Shown here one piece after another: positions 41,970 to 56,200 of a stretch of 64,000 bases of DNA. Each line of letters opens with the position of its first letter. The stretch's first letter is position 1. Position numbers and translations under genes: made by a program. The stretch comes from Elgaria multicarinata webbii (Eukaryota > Chordata > Lepidosauria > Squamata > Anguidae). The stretch covers positions 8,543,001 through 8,607,000 of the forward strand of contig NC_086192.1 of assembly GCF_023053635.1 (NCBI RefSeq), written 5' to 3'. The notes under the pieces are model-generated. The model made no database searches and was not told the origin of the DNA. It saw only the letters and a list, made by a program, of their open reading frames with translations.

Positions 41970-44900
41970 GTATGTGATGGAAAAGCTAAGGTGGTAGGAT
42001 GGAGAATCCTCCAGTGATTCACTCAAGGAACAGTTCCGGCGTGTATTTCATGTGTGTCGGGCCACTGCGTGATGTGGCTACCACACCACATGAACGGACT
42101 TGGCTGGTGCTGGGAAGGCCAGCTGTTTCTCCCAGCACCTCTCTCTCTCATCGCCGATGATGATGATGATGATTTCTATACCACCCCAAAGCTGAAGCTC
42201 TCGGGGGGGGGGGTGTGCATTTATTTATTGCATTTATATACCGCCCCATAGCCGAAGCTCTCTGGGCAGTTTACAAAAGTGAAAAACAGTAAACATTAAA
42301 AGCAAATATACAAAAGTTAAAAACATAAAAAGCATAAAAACAACAGTATCCTTGTAAAAACAGCTATTCTGTTTTTACAATTAAGACGACTAAAAACAAT
42401 ATACGAAATTTAAAACCGCAAAAACATAAACATACATCTAAACCCAACGATAAACAACTTTAAGCTATTATCGGTATTTATTAATAATATTACATTCCGA
42501 TCTGAGATTAGGGATTGTGGAGAATTTTATTTATTTGTTACCTTTCTGTACCACCCGATAGTCGAAGGTCTCTGGGCAGTTCACAGAAATTAAAATCTGT
42601 TTGTGGGGTGGTGTTTGGCAAGTTTTCCCAGGCCTGGCCCCACTTTGGGTCCAACTCATCTGTAGCGAGTGGAGCCATTTTCTGGGAATTTTGCGCATTT
42701 TTAAAAGTTTGGCAATTTGCACAAGTTACAGCCAAATCTGCCTAAGTTATGGCCAGATTTTCCCAAATCATGGTCATAATTTGTACAAATTCCTCTGAAA
42801 TTTGCGCAAATTGGGGAACCTTCCCCCTCCCCCCGGCGCCAACATTGGAGAAACAACCCACAGTTTGGCTCACAGACACAAAGTACACGACACGGAACTC
42901 ATCTAGCCAGAAATGGATGTCCCAGTGCTGCACGTCCTTATCCGAGATGGGAGGTAACAGCTGGGATTCCTCCAGGGGGACGTCCCCTAGGGAAACCTGC
43001 CGCCCCTCCGCAGGCAGGATGTGAGAATCTCCGCGGGCCACAGGTTCTGCATCCCTGATTTATTATGACATCCGAACACAGCCAATACCGTATTTGATGT
43101 ACATGACTTGGTCTATGTCTCCTTAACTTTTAAGAATTGACACTGTATCTGAAGTGGATGATGTAATATCCTACGATCTTGTCCGTGAGTGAACATTTCT
43201 TCAATCTCTGCTTTCAGGTCAATGGCCCAAAGGGCGCTGCGTCCATCAGCCACAGCGATGACGATCTGCATCTTGGGGACGAAGTTAAATCTTTCCTGAG
43301 TGATGAGCTGCAACTCCATCGCTTTGATGACCTGACCAAAGTGAATCCAGTAACCACCACAACCGGTAGAGTCCAAGAAGTCCTGATCACTTAAGGCTGC
43401 TGTCCACTACTCCAGAGCTGGGGGGACCTTCTCCCCACCCCTGACCCCTGGGCCGTATTTCCTGGGGAAATCTTCTGGGGCCTAGATGGTGGGCGGGGCT
43501 AGAGCCAAAAGTGGGAGGGCCTAAACCACCACTGCAAATCCCCCTCCCACCGCAGGAATTAGCTTCTTCTTTTTTTTAGAATAGCCCCAATGGATGGTGA
43601 TTCTTTTGTTTTAGAAAAGCCTAATTGGTTCTCGGAGGGGCAAGGTGAAGGGAGGGCACCACAGGCCAGATGCGGGGGCCACACGGGACGGGGGGGGGGT
43701 TCCCTATCCCTGCTGTATAGTTTCCTGGGAGTAGGCCCCACTGAACTCACTGGCACTTTCTTCTGAGTAGACATGTCAATGTCATGTAGAAGGTAGTTTG
43801 AAGAGCTAGTCACAGTTTGGGCCATCCTGTTGCTGTTTGGTTATGGGTACGTCTGTCTTACACAACAGGGCTGTACAAATAAAAAGTGTGTCTGCGGCTG
43901 TTTTAACTCGGGTCCATATTAGGGACATATGAAGTTGCCTTATACTGCGTCAGACCACTGGTTCATCTAGCCCAATAATGTCAACACGGGCTGGCAGCAA
44001 TGGCTCTCCAGGGGTTCAGGCAGGAATACTTCCAGCCTTACCTGGAGATGCCGGGGATCGAACCTGGGACCTTCTGCGTGCCAAACGGATGCTTTGCCAC
44101 TGAGCCACTGCTCCAAAGAGTTCAAAATGGGTGGGCCGCTTTAGGCCGGAACTGCAGCCTTGGTGGCGCCCTTTCCCGCTAAGGTACAACCTTCAAGTGT
44201 TGCTTCCTAAGACACTCTAGGAACAAGGTTTCTATGCTAGGAACCATAGGGCCTGTGCCTAGAGAGGCCTTTTCCTTCCCCCTCCCACCTCATTTATGGA
44301 GTGGCAGGTGCTGGAGGTCTTGGGGCCATCATATGAGGCCTGCAGCCCAAAGGCTGTGCTTTTTGCACCCCTGACCTATGGCCTCATCTCCCCCCAGAAC
44401 CTGGAGTGATGGAGATGCAGGTGCTGGAGACCATGTCCTAAGGGACCCTCCTTGAGACACACACACCCATCCAGTGGAGGCTGGTGGCTCCAATTTCAGT
44501 GGAAGCTGTGAATGCATTCTGGATTTTAGTCAGAAAACAGCCAGACCGCTAAAGGAGCTATCCAAGGTGATGAACCCGATCCTCGAAATAAGTTCAACAC
44601 TTTGGATAGCTTAGAGTACTGGCTGAACCCAGAATGGATTCACAGCCCCACCGAAATCAGAGCTACCAGCCTCCGCCGGATAGGAGGGTCTCAAAGCAGG
44701 ATTCCCACCGAAATCATGGTCTCCACTGTCTCCGCCCACCCGCTGCCTTATGAGGGGGTCCATCGGGTTGGGGTCTTTACTAAGAAGCCCTCTGCTCAAC
44801 CATTTACCTCTCCTAAAATGGGAGGTTGAAGCCAGAAGGAATCGGTTTCTGGCCAAGCGCTGACCTGACTTTCTCCCTCCCTCAGTCCTGAAGTGCCTCC

Positions 44901-47229
44901 AGGCGCGATACGCCACCGATGTGTTCTACACCAACGCCGGCTGCAGCCTCGTGGCCGTCAACCCCTTCCGTCCCATCCCGCCTCTCTACTCTCAGGAGCT
45001 CATGAAAGAATACCACACCGCCGCCCGCCTTCAGGTGAGAGAGGAGGCCACCGCGACAGCGGCCTTTCTTCCACACGCTTCAGGCCCAACCAGCCCGGAG
45101 GGAGCAAGCAAAGGAAGAGGCGGCGTCTTCTGCTTTCATTGAACACATCTTTAGAGAGGACAAGTGAGCAGGCGGTGAAAGGAAGAAGAGTAAAAGCAAG
45201 CCAGGGGGTTCCGGGAATTGGCTGGGGGGTGGGGGGGCTGAGATGTGGACCTTGACAAGTGCCCAGTGATGCCCACCTTTGGCGCCAATTCTTTATCTTA
45301 AAGACCTGGAAGCCGTTGTTGAATTGCCCTGAACAGCAGCCTTTTTTTTCGTTCCAAACGCCTCTTTTTGTGTGTTCCCCCCCTTCCTTAGGAATTAAAA
45401 CCGCACGTTTTTGTGGTGGCAGAGGAAACCTACAGGAACGTGGAAAGCCAGATCCCACCAGTAAACCAGTCCATAATTGTTAGCGGTGAAAGCGGCGCTG
45501 GGAAGGTAAGAGGAAGGGCTTTCTTACGCCCCGCTCGGATTGGCTGCTTGCATCCTTCTCTCTGGGCTTTGTGTTGGCTCGGAACACGGTACTTTTCAGA
45601 TCCCCGCAAGGTTCCCTGCACGTAGAGATCTAGCACCTCTAATAGAAGACGTAATGCTGATTCCCTGATGCTCTAATTTGCTACCTGCAGGGTGCGATTT
45701 TCACGTTTTTTACAATCTTTCGGTTTTGACGAAAGGGTTGCTTTTCTGTTACGTCCCAACTTGGGTAAATTCTGAATTATTCTAACCATCGGTAGTTGTC
45801 AAACCAAGATCAAATAGTGGTTTTGGATCCTGGTTTGTTAAGTAACCATAATTATTTAACACAGTTACAATAAACCAGTTACCCAAGGCGTAACAGGAAA
45901 CTGATTTACTGAAAACCAAATGTGGAAACTTTCATTCTCTTCTGGTAAATTCTGGTTTGTTCTAACCATCGATAGTTATCAAACCAGGATCAAATGCTAG
46001 TTTCGGATCCTGGTTTGTTAAGTAACCACAGTTACTATAAACCAGTTTTCCGTGACCTAACAGGAAACTGTGATTTATTGAAAACCAAACTTGGAAAGCT
46101 TTCATCCTATTCTGTCACACATGAAGGAAAGAAACAGGTGAGCGCTGCATTGGCCATTCAGTGTTATGCATAGGTGGGTTGAATGTTCACACATTCAGTT
46201 GGAATTCATTGTGTGAATAGTCCTACAATATAAACTCTCCTTATGTTATCGTGTGAACAGTGGAGCCTGGTGGCTCCGATATCAGTGGGGCTGTGAATAG
46301 GCTCCAGGTTTCAGTCAGAATTAGCCAGAACTCTGGATCACTCCTTCAGAGTTCTGGCTGGTTCTGACTGAAATCCGGAAGGGATTCACCACCCCACTGA
46401 CATTGGAATCAACAGCCTCTACTGCTTGTAGATACAGTTCTTCATTTCCTCCCCATGAACACCTTTGCACGTATGATACCTGGCAAAACCAGCCACTGGC
46501 TGACGCCATTCGGCTCTGTTTCTAGACGTGGACGTCCCGTTGCTTGATGAGATTTTATGCCACCGTTGCCGCGTCATCCACCCCCCAAAAAGGCAGCGTA
46601 GCCGTGGAGAGGATAGAGAAGAGGGTCCTGGACTCCAACCCGGTGATGGAAGCTTTCGGTAAATAAAAAATGCACTCTAGTTTGAAACTCTTTCACCCCG
46701 AGGGCCGATTTTTTTTTTTCAGAGAAGCTCTCGGGGGCTGCAGTGGGCAGGACAAAGTCAAATGGGTGGGGCCCAAAATATTCAAAATACCATCCTGCTT
46801 TCGCTTCAAGCTCTTACTCTCCGTATCGAAGCCTTAGGAGAGGCATTTGAACCTTTTAGAGTGGGGAAAACATCGCAGGAAATCATGGAATTGCAGTTAA
46901 GGGAAAGGGGGTGGAGCCAATGGCAGGAGGCGTGGCCTTCTGGAGCACCCTGGAAGGCCGGATCGCAACGCCAGACAGGCCAGCTTTGAGGTTCAATAGC
47001 CCTGTCTTACAGGAATGACCATTCTCCTCATTTGATTGGCACACTGCAAATCTGCCTTAGCTGTGTTGCCTTTCCGCGGAGAAGAATCGCCTGGATTTGT
47101 GTTTTCTTTCATCTCATTGGGGTTCATTTGTGTCTTGTCTCTTTCCGACTGGCTTACAGGAAACGCATGCACCCTGCGGAATAGCAACAGCAGCCGTTTT
47201 GGGAAATACATCCAGCTTCAATTAAACAG

Positions 47230-47267
<38 letters not shown>

Positions 47268-50200
47268 TAAAAGGCACACGCACACATACAACTGCATCAT
47301 GTTGAAATCGATTGGCATTCCCATCCATTCTTAGAGCTGTGTTTTAAGGATGCAGACAAGCTGGAGCGTGTTCAGAGGAAGGCAACCAGGATGATCAGGG
47401 GTCTGGAAACAAAGCCCTATGAGGAGAAACTGATTGAACTGGGCATGTTTAGCCTGGAGAAGAGAAGATGGAGGGGAGACGTGAGAGCACTCTTCAAAGA
47501 CTTGAAAGGTTGTCACACAGAGGAGGGCCAGGATCTCTTCTCGATCCTCCCAGAGTGCAGGACACGGAATAACGGGCTGAAGTTACAGGAAGCCAGATTC
47601 TGGCTGGACAGCAGGAAAAATGTCCTGACTGTTAGAGCAGTACAACAATGGGAGCAATGTCCTAGGGAGGTCATGGGCTCTCCACATTAGAGGCATTTAA
47701 GAAACAGCTGGACAGCCATCTGTCAGGAATGCTTTAAGGTGTATTTCTGCATTGAGCTGGACTCGATGGCCTTATAGGCCCCTTCCAACTCTACGATTCT
47801 ATGATTCTATTTTTCTTATGTTTTTATGTTCTTATGATGTTCACAAATGCATTTTCCAAAAAATTAGTTCTCACTTTCTCCAGATCTCAGCATCTAACCA
47901 GCGCTTCCATTCAGACATTCCTCCTGGAGAAAACAAGAGTTGCCTACCAAGCCCCTCGCGAAAGGAACTTCCATATCTTTTACCAGGTTTGTGACATCGG
48001 TGTGGTGTTGGTTCTTTTTTTAAAAAAAAATCGAACACATGGCCTTGCCATTTTGTATGTGCGTGTGGAGGCTGCACAGTAAATGTCCAGTTTTTCTACT
48101 CCTTTGCTGTAGATCCCAGAATTAGGAAACCAACTGTGCAAAGGATGAAAAATGAAAGACAAACCACTCAAAATCCATGGTTTGCATGTTGTACGTTTGG
48201 GAGCTTAAACCATGGTTGGCACAAACCATGGTTAGGCACCTGAAATTTAATCAGAAGAATGACCTCCCCTTCCTGCTTCCGTTAACTCTTCTTTTTCTGT
48301 ACCAATTTATAGTTTACCGATTATTGTTTGCTTTCCGGGAGAAGACCTGGATTTTATTTTATTTTTTCTTTCCAGATTGCAAAGGGTGCCACCCCGTGGC
48401 AGCGACTGGATTGGGATCTCCCAGAAGGCGCAAACTTCTCTTGGCTGCCGAATCCCGAAAAGGCTCTGGAAGGTGCCATTTTAAAACCCAGATGTTCTAA
48501 AGAGTTTTAAGCCCCCTTAGGGAAAGCATGGAGGAGTTTAAGCATAAGCCTCAATAAATACACGTATTATTATTTCCGTGACATTAGACAGCTCTGTTAC
48601 AAAGAAAAAAATGCACTAGCCAAAGAAACCGCTGGGTGAAGATAAATATTTGCGTAAATTAAGAGGATAAAGCGGTCTTTTTTAGGTGCTTACGAGTAAC
48701 CTAAAAAACATTTTCGGACTTTCAGTTAGTTAATCACTCTAGTTTAAATGGCTTTACATCTTTCTGTTGGTTTTTTCTTTCCTGGTTTCTTGCAATGCGA
48801 TCCCATGCATGTTTACTCAGAGGTAAGTCCCACTGTGTTCATTGAGACTTACTTCCAAGTAAATCTGCATTGGATTGCAGCCGTCCTGGTTTAATTTTTA
48901 TGTCACGTTTTGTTTTTATTATTTGTAAGCTTCCTTGAGTGTTAGGAATGAAAAACAAGTTTAATATTCTCTTCTCTTTGCTGAAATCTGGATATCTAAC
49001 CCTAAGTATGTTTGCTCTGAAGTCAGTCCTATTGTGGTCAGCGGAGGTTACTCCCTAAAAGGGGTGTCATTTAAGACTTCAGCCTACATGTAGGAAATGG
49101 GATGTTCAGACGATATTGGGACGTGAGACGTTCAGACGATATTGGGTCTGAACATCTCACGCAACAATCGGTCATCTGTCTTGTACTTGAGAAACCTTGG
49201 GTAGACTGTGTTGGTTCAGACGTCAGGCCAAACCATGGCTTGCTCTGCATTTAGTGACACCGAACCACCGAACCATAACAACGTGTTTGGTATCTCTCTT
49301 TTTCCAAAATCCCTGGACATCCTCCACTCAAGGTTCCTCAGAACAGTGTCTCAAACCATGGTTTGTTGGTTCAGATGTAATGCCAAACCACAGCTTGTCC
49401 AATCCATGATTTGCAAGCCAACCACATTCTCTGATTTGGTGGCATGTACAAACTATTTTTTGGGATGCTTGTTGTTTCACATATCGCAACAAGCCATGGT
49501 TGGGGTTTTGGGGTGGCTGTTTGTTTATTTTTGCAAACCATGGTTAGTTTCCCCACTCCCACAAATCACTCATCGGTTTTTTCTTTTTCTCAAACCATGG
49601 CTAGGGTTTTGTTTTGTTTTCTGCAAACCATGGTTAGATGTGCTCTGTTTTTTTTTGCAAGCTACAGTTAGAGGGGTTTGTTTGTTTTGCAAACCATGGT
49701 TAAGGTTCCTTGGGTTGGGTGTTTGTAAACCGTGGTTTTTGGGGGCGGTTTGCAAACCATAGTTAGGTTATTTTGTGTGGAGGCTTTTTGTTTGGAAACC
49801 ATGGTTAGGTTTTTTGTTTTTATTTATTTTTCCAACCATGGTTTGGCATTAAAGCTGAACTACCATTTTAGAGAGTAGCATCCACACTGAGAAAAATGGT
49901 AGTTCAGCCTTAATGCCAAACCATGGTTGGAAAGATGGAGCGCCCTTGTGTAACTCAAGTGTCTCTTTCTCCCCCCCAGAGGACTGCTTTGATGTGACCC
50001 AAGAGGCCATGTCCCACTTGGGCATCGATGCTTCCACACAGAATAATGTTTTCAAGGTCAGTTGAAACGTGGCTCAATCTCAGTTGTGTTCTTCTATTAA
50101 AGAATTTTAAACCTTGAAGTTGTATTAGCATGAGCGCAGCAGTTGTCTTTGCATCAGAGGCACAGGCATGATCCAGCTCCCTTCCAATTGCTCTGCTCTT

Positions 50201-53200
50201 CTGCCGATCGCCCTACACTGCAGACATTGAATCTCTTTCAGCCCGGGGGCCGGATTAGATTTCAGAGAATCTCCCAGGGGCCACATTCCAGTGGTGGTCG
50301 GAGCCAAAAATGCCAGCCTATTTTAGATAAATCTCTTCCTTCCAGTAACTAAGACTTAGGAGAGGCATTTCAATGTTTTAGAATTGTGGAGGGGGGACAG
50401 CATAAAAGCTAGGAAACTCCCACCTACTGGGGGTTGGGGGAAAGGGGTGGAGCCAAGGGAAGGGGTGCGGCCATCTGGGGAAGCCCCAGTGGAGTGTTTT
50501 GGGAGGCTTGATTCTACCTGTGGGTCTGAGATTCAACACTCCAGGCCTATACAAGTAACGAACTCAATTCTCTGAGGATGGATCCTTATGTATCCAAACC
50601 ATTACCATCCTTGCACAAGAGAAAGGTTAGCAGCAGGCTTAAGGAAACCCCAAAGTTAGCAGAATGATTAAAAACAATCTTTAGTGGGGGGAAAACCCTT
50701 AGGGGGTAGCAAACAAATTCAGAACAACCCAGTGAGAACTGAGCGTGCTCAGCAGGCACAGAATGCTGGCTTATTGTTGGGTTGGGTGTGGGAAACAGGG
50801 GCAGGAATGGAATGGAATCTCCGAAAGGGTATGGCTGGCTAGAACCCTGAACAGGAATGCTCCACGCTGCAACGTTTTGTTGCAGGTCCTGCTTGTTCAA
50901 TTCATTTGTGATATTTATATACCACTTTTCCGCCTCACCCGTGTAACGCTGAAAGCTGCTACAAATCCACCCACCTCTGAAGGCAGAAGCACCCCACAGG
51001 AGAAGGCCCCCTATTTCGGATCTTAAAAGATCAGAAACGTAATAGCTTCTATGCTCCTGGTCTGTTCTCGCTATTTGTTTTTAATGACTGTTGCAATTTT
51101 ATTACGGATGTTAAACATTGCAAGATACCTTGTAAACCTACCAGATTAAAAGCAGACAGCGAGGTGTTTTAATCAGAAAAATAGTATCCAGGCACAGTGG
51201 TTGGAGCTGTTTGCTGTCGTGATGATAGGAACTTTTGAAAGTGCTTCATGTGACGTCTGTGTAAACTCCCTAATTTTCTCCGGTCTGCTTAAACCTTGGG
51301 GGATCTTCAGTGACGTCCTGTTCTGCACCTCCAGGGACGTTTGGAATCCTGGCTGTTGGCCAATCCAAAACGTCCATCCGCACAACCCCCAGCTCTGAAT
51401 CCTGCTGTCTCTCTTGTTGCAGATATTAGCGGGACTTCTCCACTTGGGCAACGTCCGTTTCTCGGAATCGGAAGACGAATCGCAGCCCTGCGAGCTAGAA
51501 GATTGTGCCGAAGGTGAGAGACCCAAGGTCCCTCCTGCCCCACAACCAATTTGGTTTGAATTCCCGCCTGTAGACAAAAGGTGGTATCACTCGAATTGTG
51601 GAATTCGGTTTGTGGAGCGGCTAAAAATATGAGCTAGGAAAGTTGCGATCTACAGTTCAAATCATGTCTCAACTAGGAACTCACTCTTAAGGGTACAGTC
51701 CTATGCAGGTTTAGGCAGTCCTACAATTCCCAGCATCCCTGGCTGGTGTGTGCTGGGAGTTGTAGGACTTTTTTCTGTCCAAACCTGCATAGGATTGCAA
51801 AATTTAGAATGTCGTAAAAAATCAGGCAGGTTCATGTTTATGGACTTTTGTTGTTTTGAGATGGTTAAATAAGCCGCCGGTTTCTTCTTTTTTCACGGTT
51901 CTTTTGAAACAAGCTTTTGCCAAGTCCGCTTCAAGGTTGTTAAAAGTGCCTGTGGAGGAGCTGTCAGACACGCTGCGGATCCGGACGATCATAGCCGGGA
52001 AACAACAGCAGGTATTCAAGAAGGCGTGCCCCAAGGCAGAGTGCGAGACCAGGAGGGACTGTTTGGCCAAGGTGATCTACGCCCGGTAAGTGCTCTGCCT
52101 CTCCCTTCTTCAGAGAGGTGTCAATTGTTACACCGTCTCCTGTCCTTCCTTCCTTCCAAACTCTCATTCTGTCTTTGTGACATCCCTGTGAGGTAGGTTA
52201 GCCTAGAAACGAGAGCAATCACCTTTGTGACCAATCAGGATTTGGCTCTGTAGTTTCCATGTTCCAAACCCCAAGACTTCATATTCACCATTTTGCGAGG
52301 GTGAACAAATGATTCTAACCATAAGACAAGAACAATTTTATTCACGTTTATTCCCCTCTATACATGTTTAGACTGGAAAAAAGTCCGACTCCCTGCTTTC
52401 CCCAGCCAGTCATAGGACTTTTTTTTGCTAGGTTGCACGGAGGGTGCATTTGCAATCCACATGCAATCCTGCTTTTAATGTTCCTTTGAATCCCCTCTTT
52501 GGTGTTCCCAGGTTTCTCTGAACATCTCCCGTGCACTTACTTTTGTCATTCTTTCACTTGTCCTGAGACTCGGTCCCGATTCTGAAAATAGAAGTTAAGC
52601 CCTGCACAAGGACACCTTCTGAGCTCCGGGGCCGTCCCTACCATTAGGTAGAGTGAAGCAGTTGCCTCAGGTGGCACATGCCAGGAGGTGGCAGCAGGGT
52701 GTTGGGGGAGAGAAATGTGAGCCATGCAGCCTACTCTTCACTCCCTAAGTTCTCCTGCTGCCTCCTCAAGTGTGGTGGAAGACACGGACCCATCATCCAC
52801 GTTGAAGACAGATTCATCTGCTAGTCAAGTTGACTTTGGGGCATGGGATGGGAAGGGCGCCATCTTGTTTTCTGCCTCAGGCGGCGAAATGTCGTGGGCC
52901 GGTCCTGCTGGGCTCCTTTGTTTCTGGCCACTTTTGTAGCTGCATGAGACGTGTGCTGCATCTCCCTAGCTGACTGGGTGGCCAATTTTGTATTTCTGTT
53001 GCAGGATATTCGACTGGCTTGTTGCCGTGATCAACGGAAGCATTTATGCAGACCCTTCCGTGTGGAACAATTTCATAGGTATCGTTTTTAATCCCTTTTG
53101 GATGTGGGCATCAGGGCTGGTTGGACTCCACACTGAATTTCTATCTGTAAAATTGGATCATTTCTATACAGGGTGCAGAACTCCGCATTTGTTAAAAAGC

Positions 53201-56200
53201 ACGGAATTTAGATTAACTGGGTGCAAAATTTATATAAGTTCTGCAGCCAATATATTCTACAGCCAGTAAATCTAAATTCTGTGCTTTTTAACAAATGCTG
53301 AATTCCACAACCTGTATATAAATGTTAAGAGTGGGTTTGGGGGAGACACGCTCCTGTTCGGTATAGTATATTCAACCCACTCCTATTCCTTCTTAACTTC
53401 TATTTAATTAAAGTGGTTTTTTTTACCCCATTCTTCAGCCAAGAAAGGCTTTGAGGGTGACTTACAAAGATCAATACTTATACGGTATCTGCCCTCAGGC
53501 TTACAATCTAAAAGGCACGACATAAAAGGAAAAGGGACGGGGAAGGATGAGGAGAAAGGCAAATTTGGGTACCCCTTTTTTCTTATAGGGTTTTTTTTCT
53601 GGCAGAACATGTAACAAAAATACCATATCCCACCTCTTCAAGGAGCTCAAGACGGTGTATATAATTCCCCTCCTTTCCATTTTACCTTCACAACATCCCT
53701 GGGAGGTCGATTCATCTGAAAGATAGCGACTGGTCCCAGGTGTCTCAGTGAGCTTCATGGCTTAGCGGGGAATTGAACCTGGGTCCGGTACTCTAACCGC
53801 TGTGACACAGGGCAGTCACCAAGACAGGTCTGGGTCAAGCCATGTCTTGGGGCGTAGCTGTCTTCATCTTTTGGAAACGCCGCAAGACTTACCGCCCGGA
53901 GCTGCCCTTTCGCAATTCGGGATTAAGTTGTGAACGGACTTGGGGCGAAATCGCACGTAGGTTTGGCTCCCCGGCGCTTCTGTCCTGCTTGGTTTCTGGT
54001 TTTGTCTACGCAAACCCACCTTCCCCTTTCCAACGGGGCAGGCTGGAAATGTGAAACTTTGGAGCTGCGCGGTCTGAGCACACAGCAACCCTTCCTTGAA
54101 TCTAAGCACAGCCTGAGCACAGCTGGTGCCCCCTGGGTGGGGAACTTCGTGCACCCCATCAAACCCCCCCCCCCCCCGGCATTCTTGCTGGAAGAAAGGC
54201 GGGATAGAAATCCAGAGTGTGGGACATCTTTCCAGTTGTGGGAGGGGCCAAAGGCAAAAAGGGGTGGGGCCCAGAAGAACAGCCTATTTTAACTTTGACC
54301 TCTTACTGCCAGGAGCTGAGCCTTTGGAGCAGCATTTCAACTTTTTTTAGAATGGAGGAATAACTGTACAGAAGCCCGGGGGGCGAGGGGGCAGGGACAC
54401 AGGACCCAAATGGTATGGGGAAGGGGATGCCCCCCCCCCCCAGGAAGGGAGCGGAGCAATTTGGGGTGCCCTGTTTGCTGCGTTACCTATCTGGATCGGT
54501 CCCACCCATTCCGTGCGCAAATGTGCCGCTCCGCGTGCCCTAGGATGGGTGTGCGTGCGTGCGGAGCTCTGCTACTAGGAACGTCAGGAAAGAAATGCTG
54601 GCTCAATAAAAGCCCCCGGCGCTGCGGATCAACGCTTTGCCTCCCTCCGACCTCCTCCAGGGCTGCTGGATGTTTACGGCTTTGAATCTTTCCCGGAGAA
54701 CCACCTGGAGCAGCTGTGCATCAACTACGCCAATGAGAAACTGCAGCAGCATTTTGTCGGCCACTTCTTAAAGGCCCAACAGGTAACGCCCTTCCTATGG
54801 CTTTCCCAGAAGGCCGTTCTGCACCAGCCGGGCCTGGGATTCAGCAGGGGTGGGGGTGGGGTGCTCAGGAAAGACGCTGCTGTTTCTCCTCCTCCTCTTG
54901 CCCCCCCCCCCCCAGTTCCTGCTATTGTGTTTCTGTTTCCCCCAGGAAGAGTACGCCGCCGAAGGCTTGGAGTGGTCTTTCGTCAACTACCAAGATAACC
55001 AACGTGGCCTGGATGCGATTGAAGGCAGCCCTGTCAGCATCTTCTCCCTGCTGAACGAGGTGGGTCCCGAGTTCGAGTTTCCACCGGCTGTCAGCCTAGC
55101 CTCCCCTCCCTTGCCACTCCTCCAAGCCCTGCTGCCAAGTCCATTTGCTTTTTTTCCTCTTCCCTCCCCATGCCTTCTTCTTTTTGCGTTGTGTCTTTTT
55201 AGAATAGAAGCCTGCACGCAAGGCCTGTTTTGTTTTTTATTGATTGTGTGTAAGCTGCTACGGGAACCATTTTTTGGCTGGGGAGCAGGGATAAAAAGGC
55301 CTTAAATAACTAATAATAGTCTTCCGACTCTCCCTGCCGCCGTCTTTTCTTTTGCAGGAATGCCGCCTCAACAGGCCCTCCAACGCCGGGCAGCTTCAAA
55401 CTCGGATCGAGATTGCTCTGTCCGAGAACCCGTGCATTAGCAGGGACAGGCTGAGCAAGGAGCCAAACTTCACAGTTTCTCATTATGCCGGCGATGTCCG
55501 CTATAGGGTGGAAGGGATGGTGGAGAAGAACAAGGTACGGTTGCTAGAGGACCTTTTTTTTTTAACCAGATCACCGGCAGCATGTTTGCTTAATCCGAGG
55601 ATAGGTAGGAACAGCAAGCTAGATAACTGTAGACCCTGGACGTAACGATATAAGAACATCAGAAGAGCCCTGCTGGATCAGACCGAGGGTCCATCTAGTC
55701 CAGCGTTCTGTTCACACAGTGGCCAACCGGCTGTCGGCCATGAACCGACAAAGCAGGACACGGTGCAACAGCACCCTCCCACCCATGTTCCCCAGCAACT
55801 GGTGCACACAGGCTTACTGCCTCGGATACTGGAGGTAGGCTAGTAGCCATTGATAGCCTTCTCCTCCAGGAATTTATCCCACCCCCTTTTAAAGCCACCC
55901 AAATTGGTGGCCACCACCACATCCTGTATTCCGTGGGGGCCTTCTAGACGGCCCTGAGTGCGCGCACACAATTCACATTTCTCCCAGCCCCGCCATTCCA
56001 GGGTCGGTGTGGAGAACGTGGATTGGGTGCTGAGAAAGTATTTCTCCACCTCCCCTGATACTTAACCCAAAAGGGTCCTCCCATGAAGCTGATTGTGGGG
56101 GGAGATTCGGGACGGATCAAAGGGAAGACGACTTCACATAACTTTGGAACTCACTGCCACAAGGTGATGTGACGGCCACCAATTTGGATGACTTTAAAAG

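Noticed and set aside
42156-42251. Poly-aspartate frame
   Set aside because: It is a translation of the (GAT)n microsatellite at a LINE edge.
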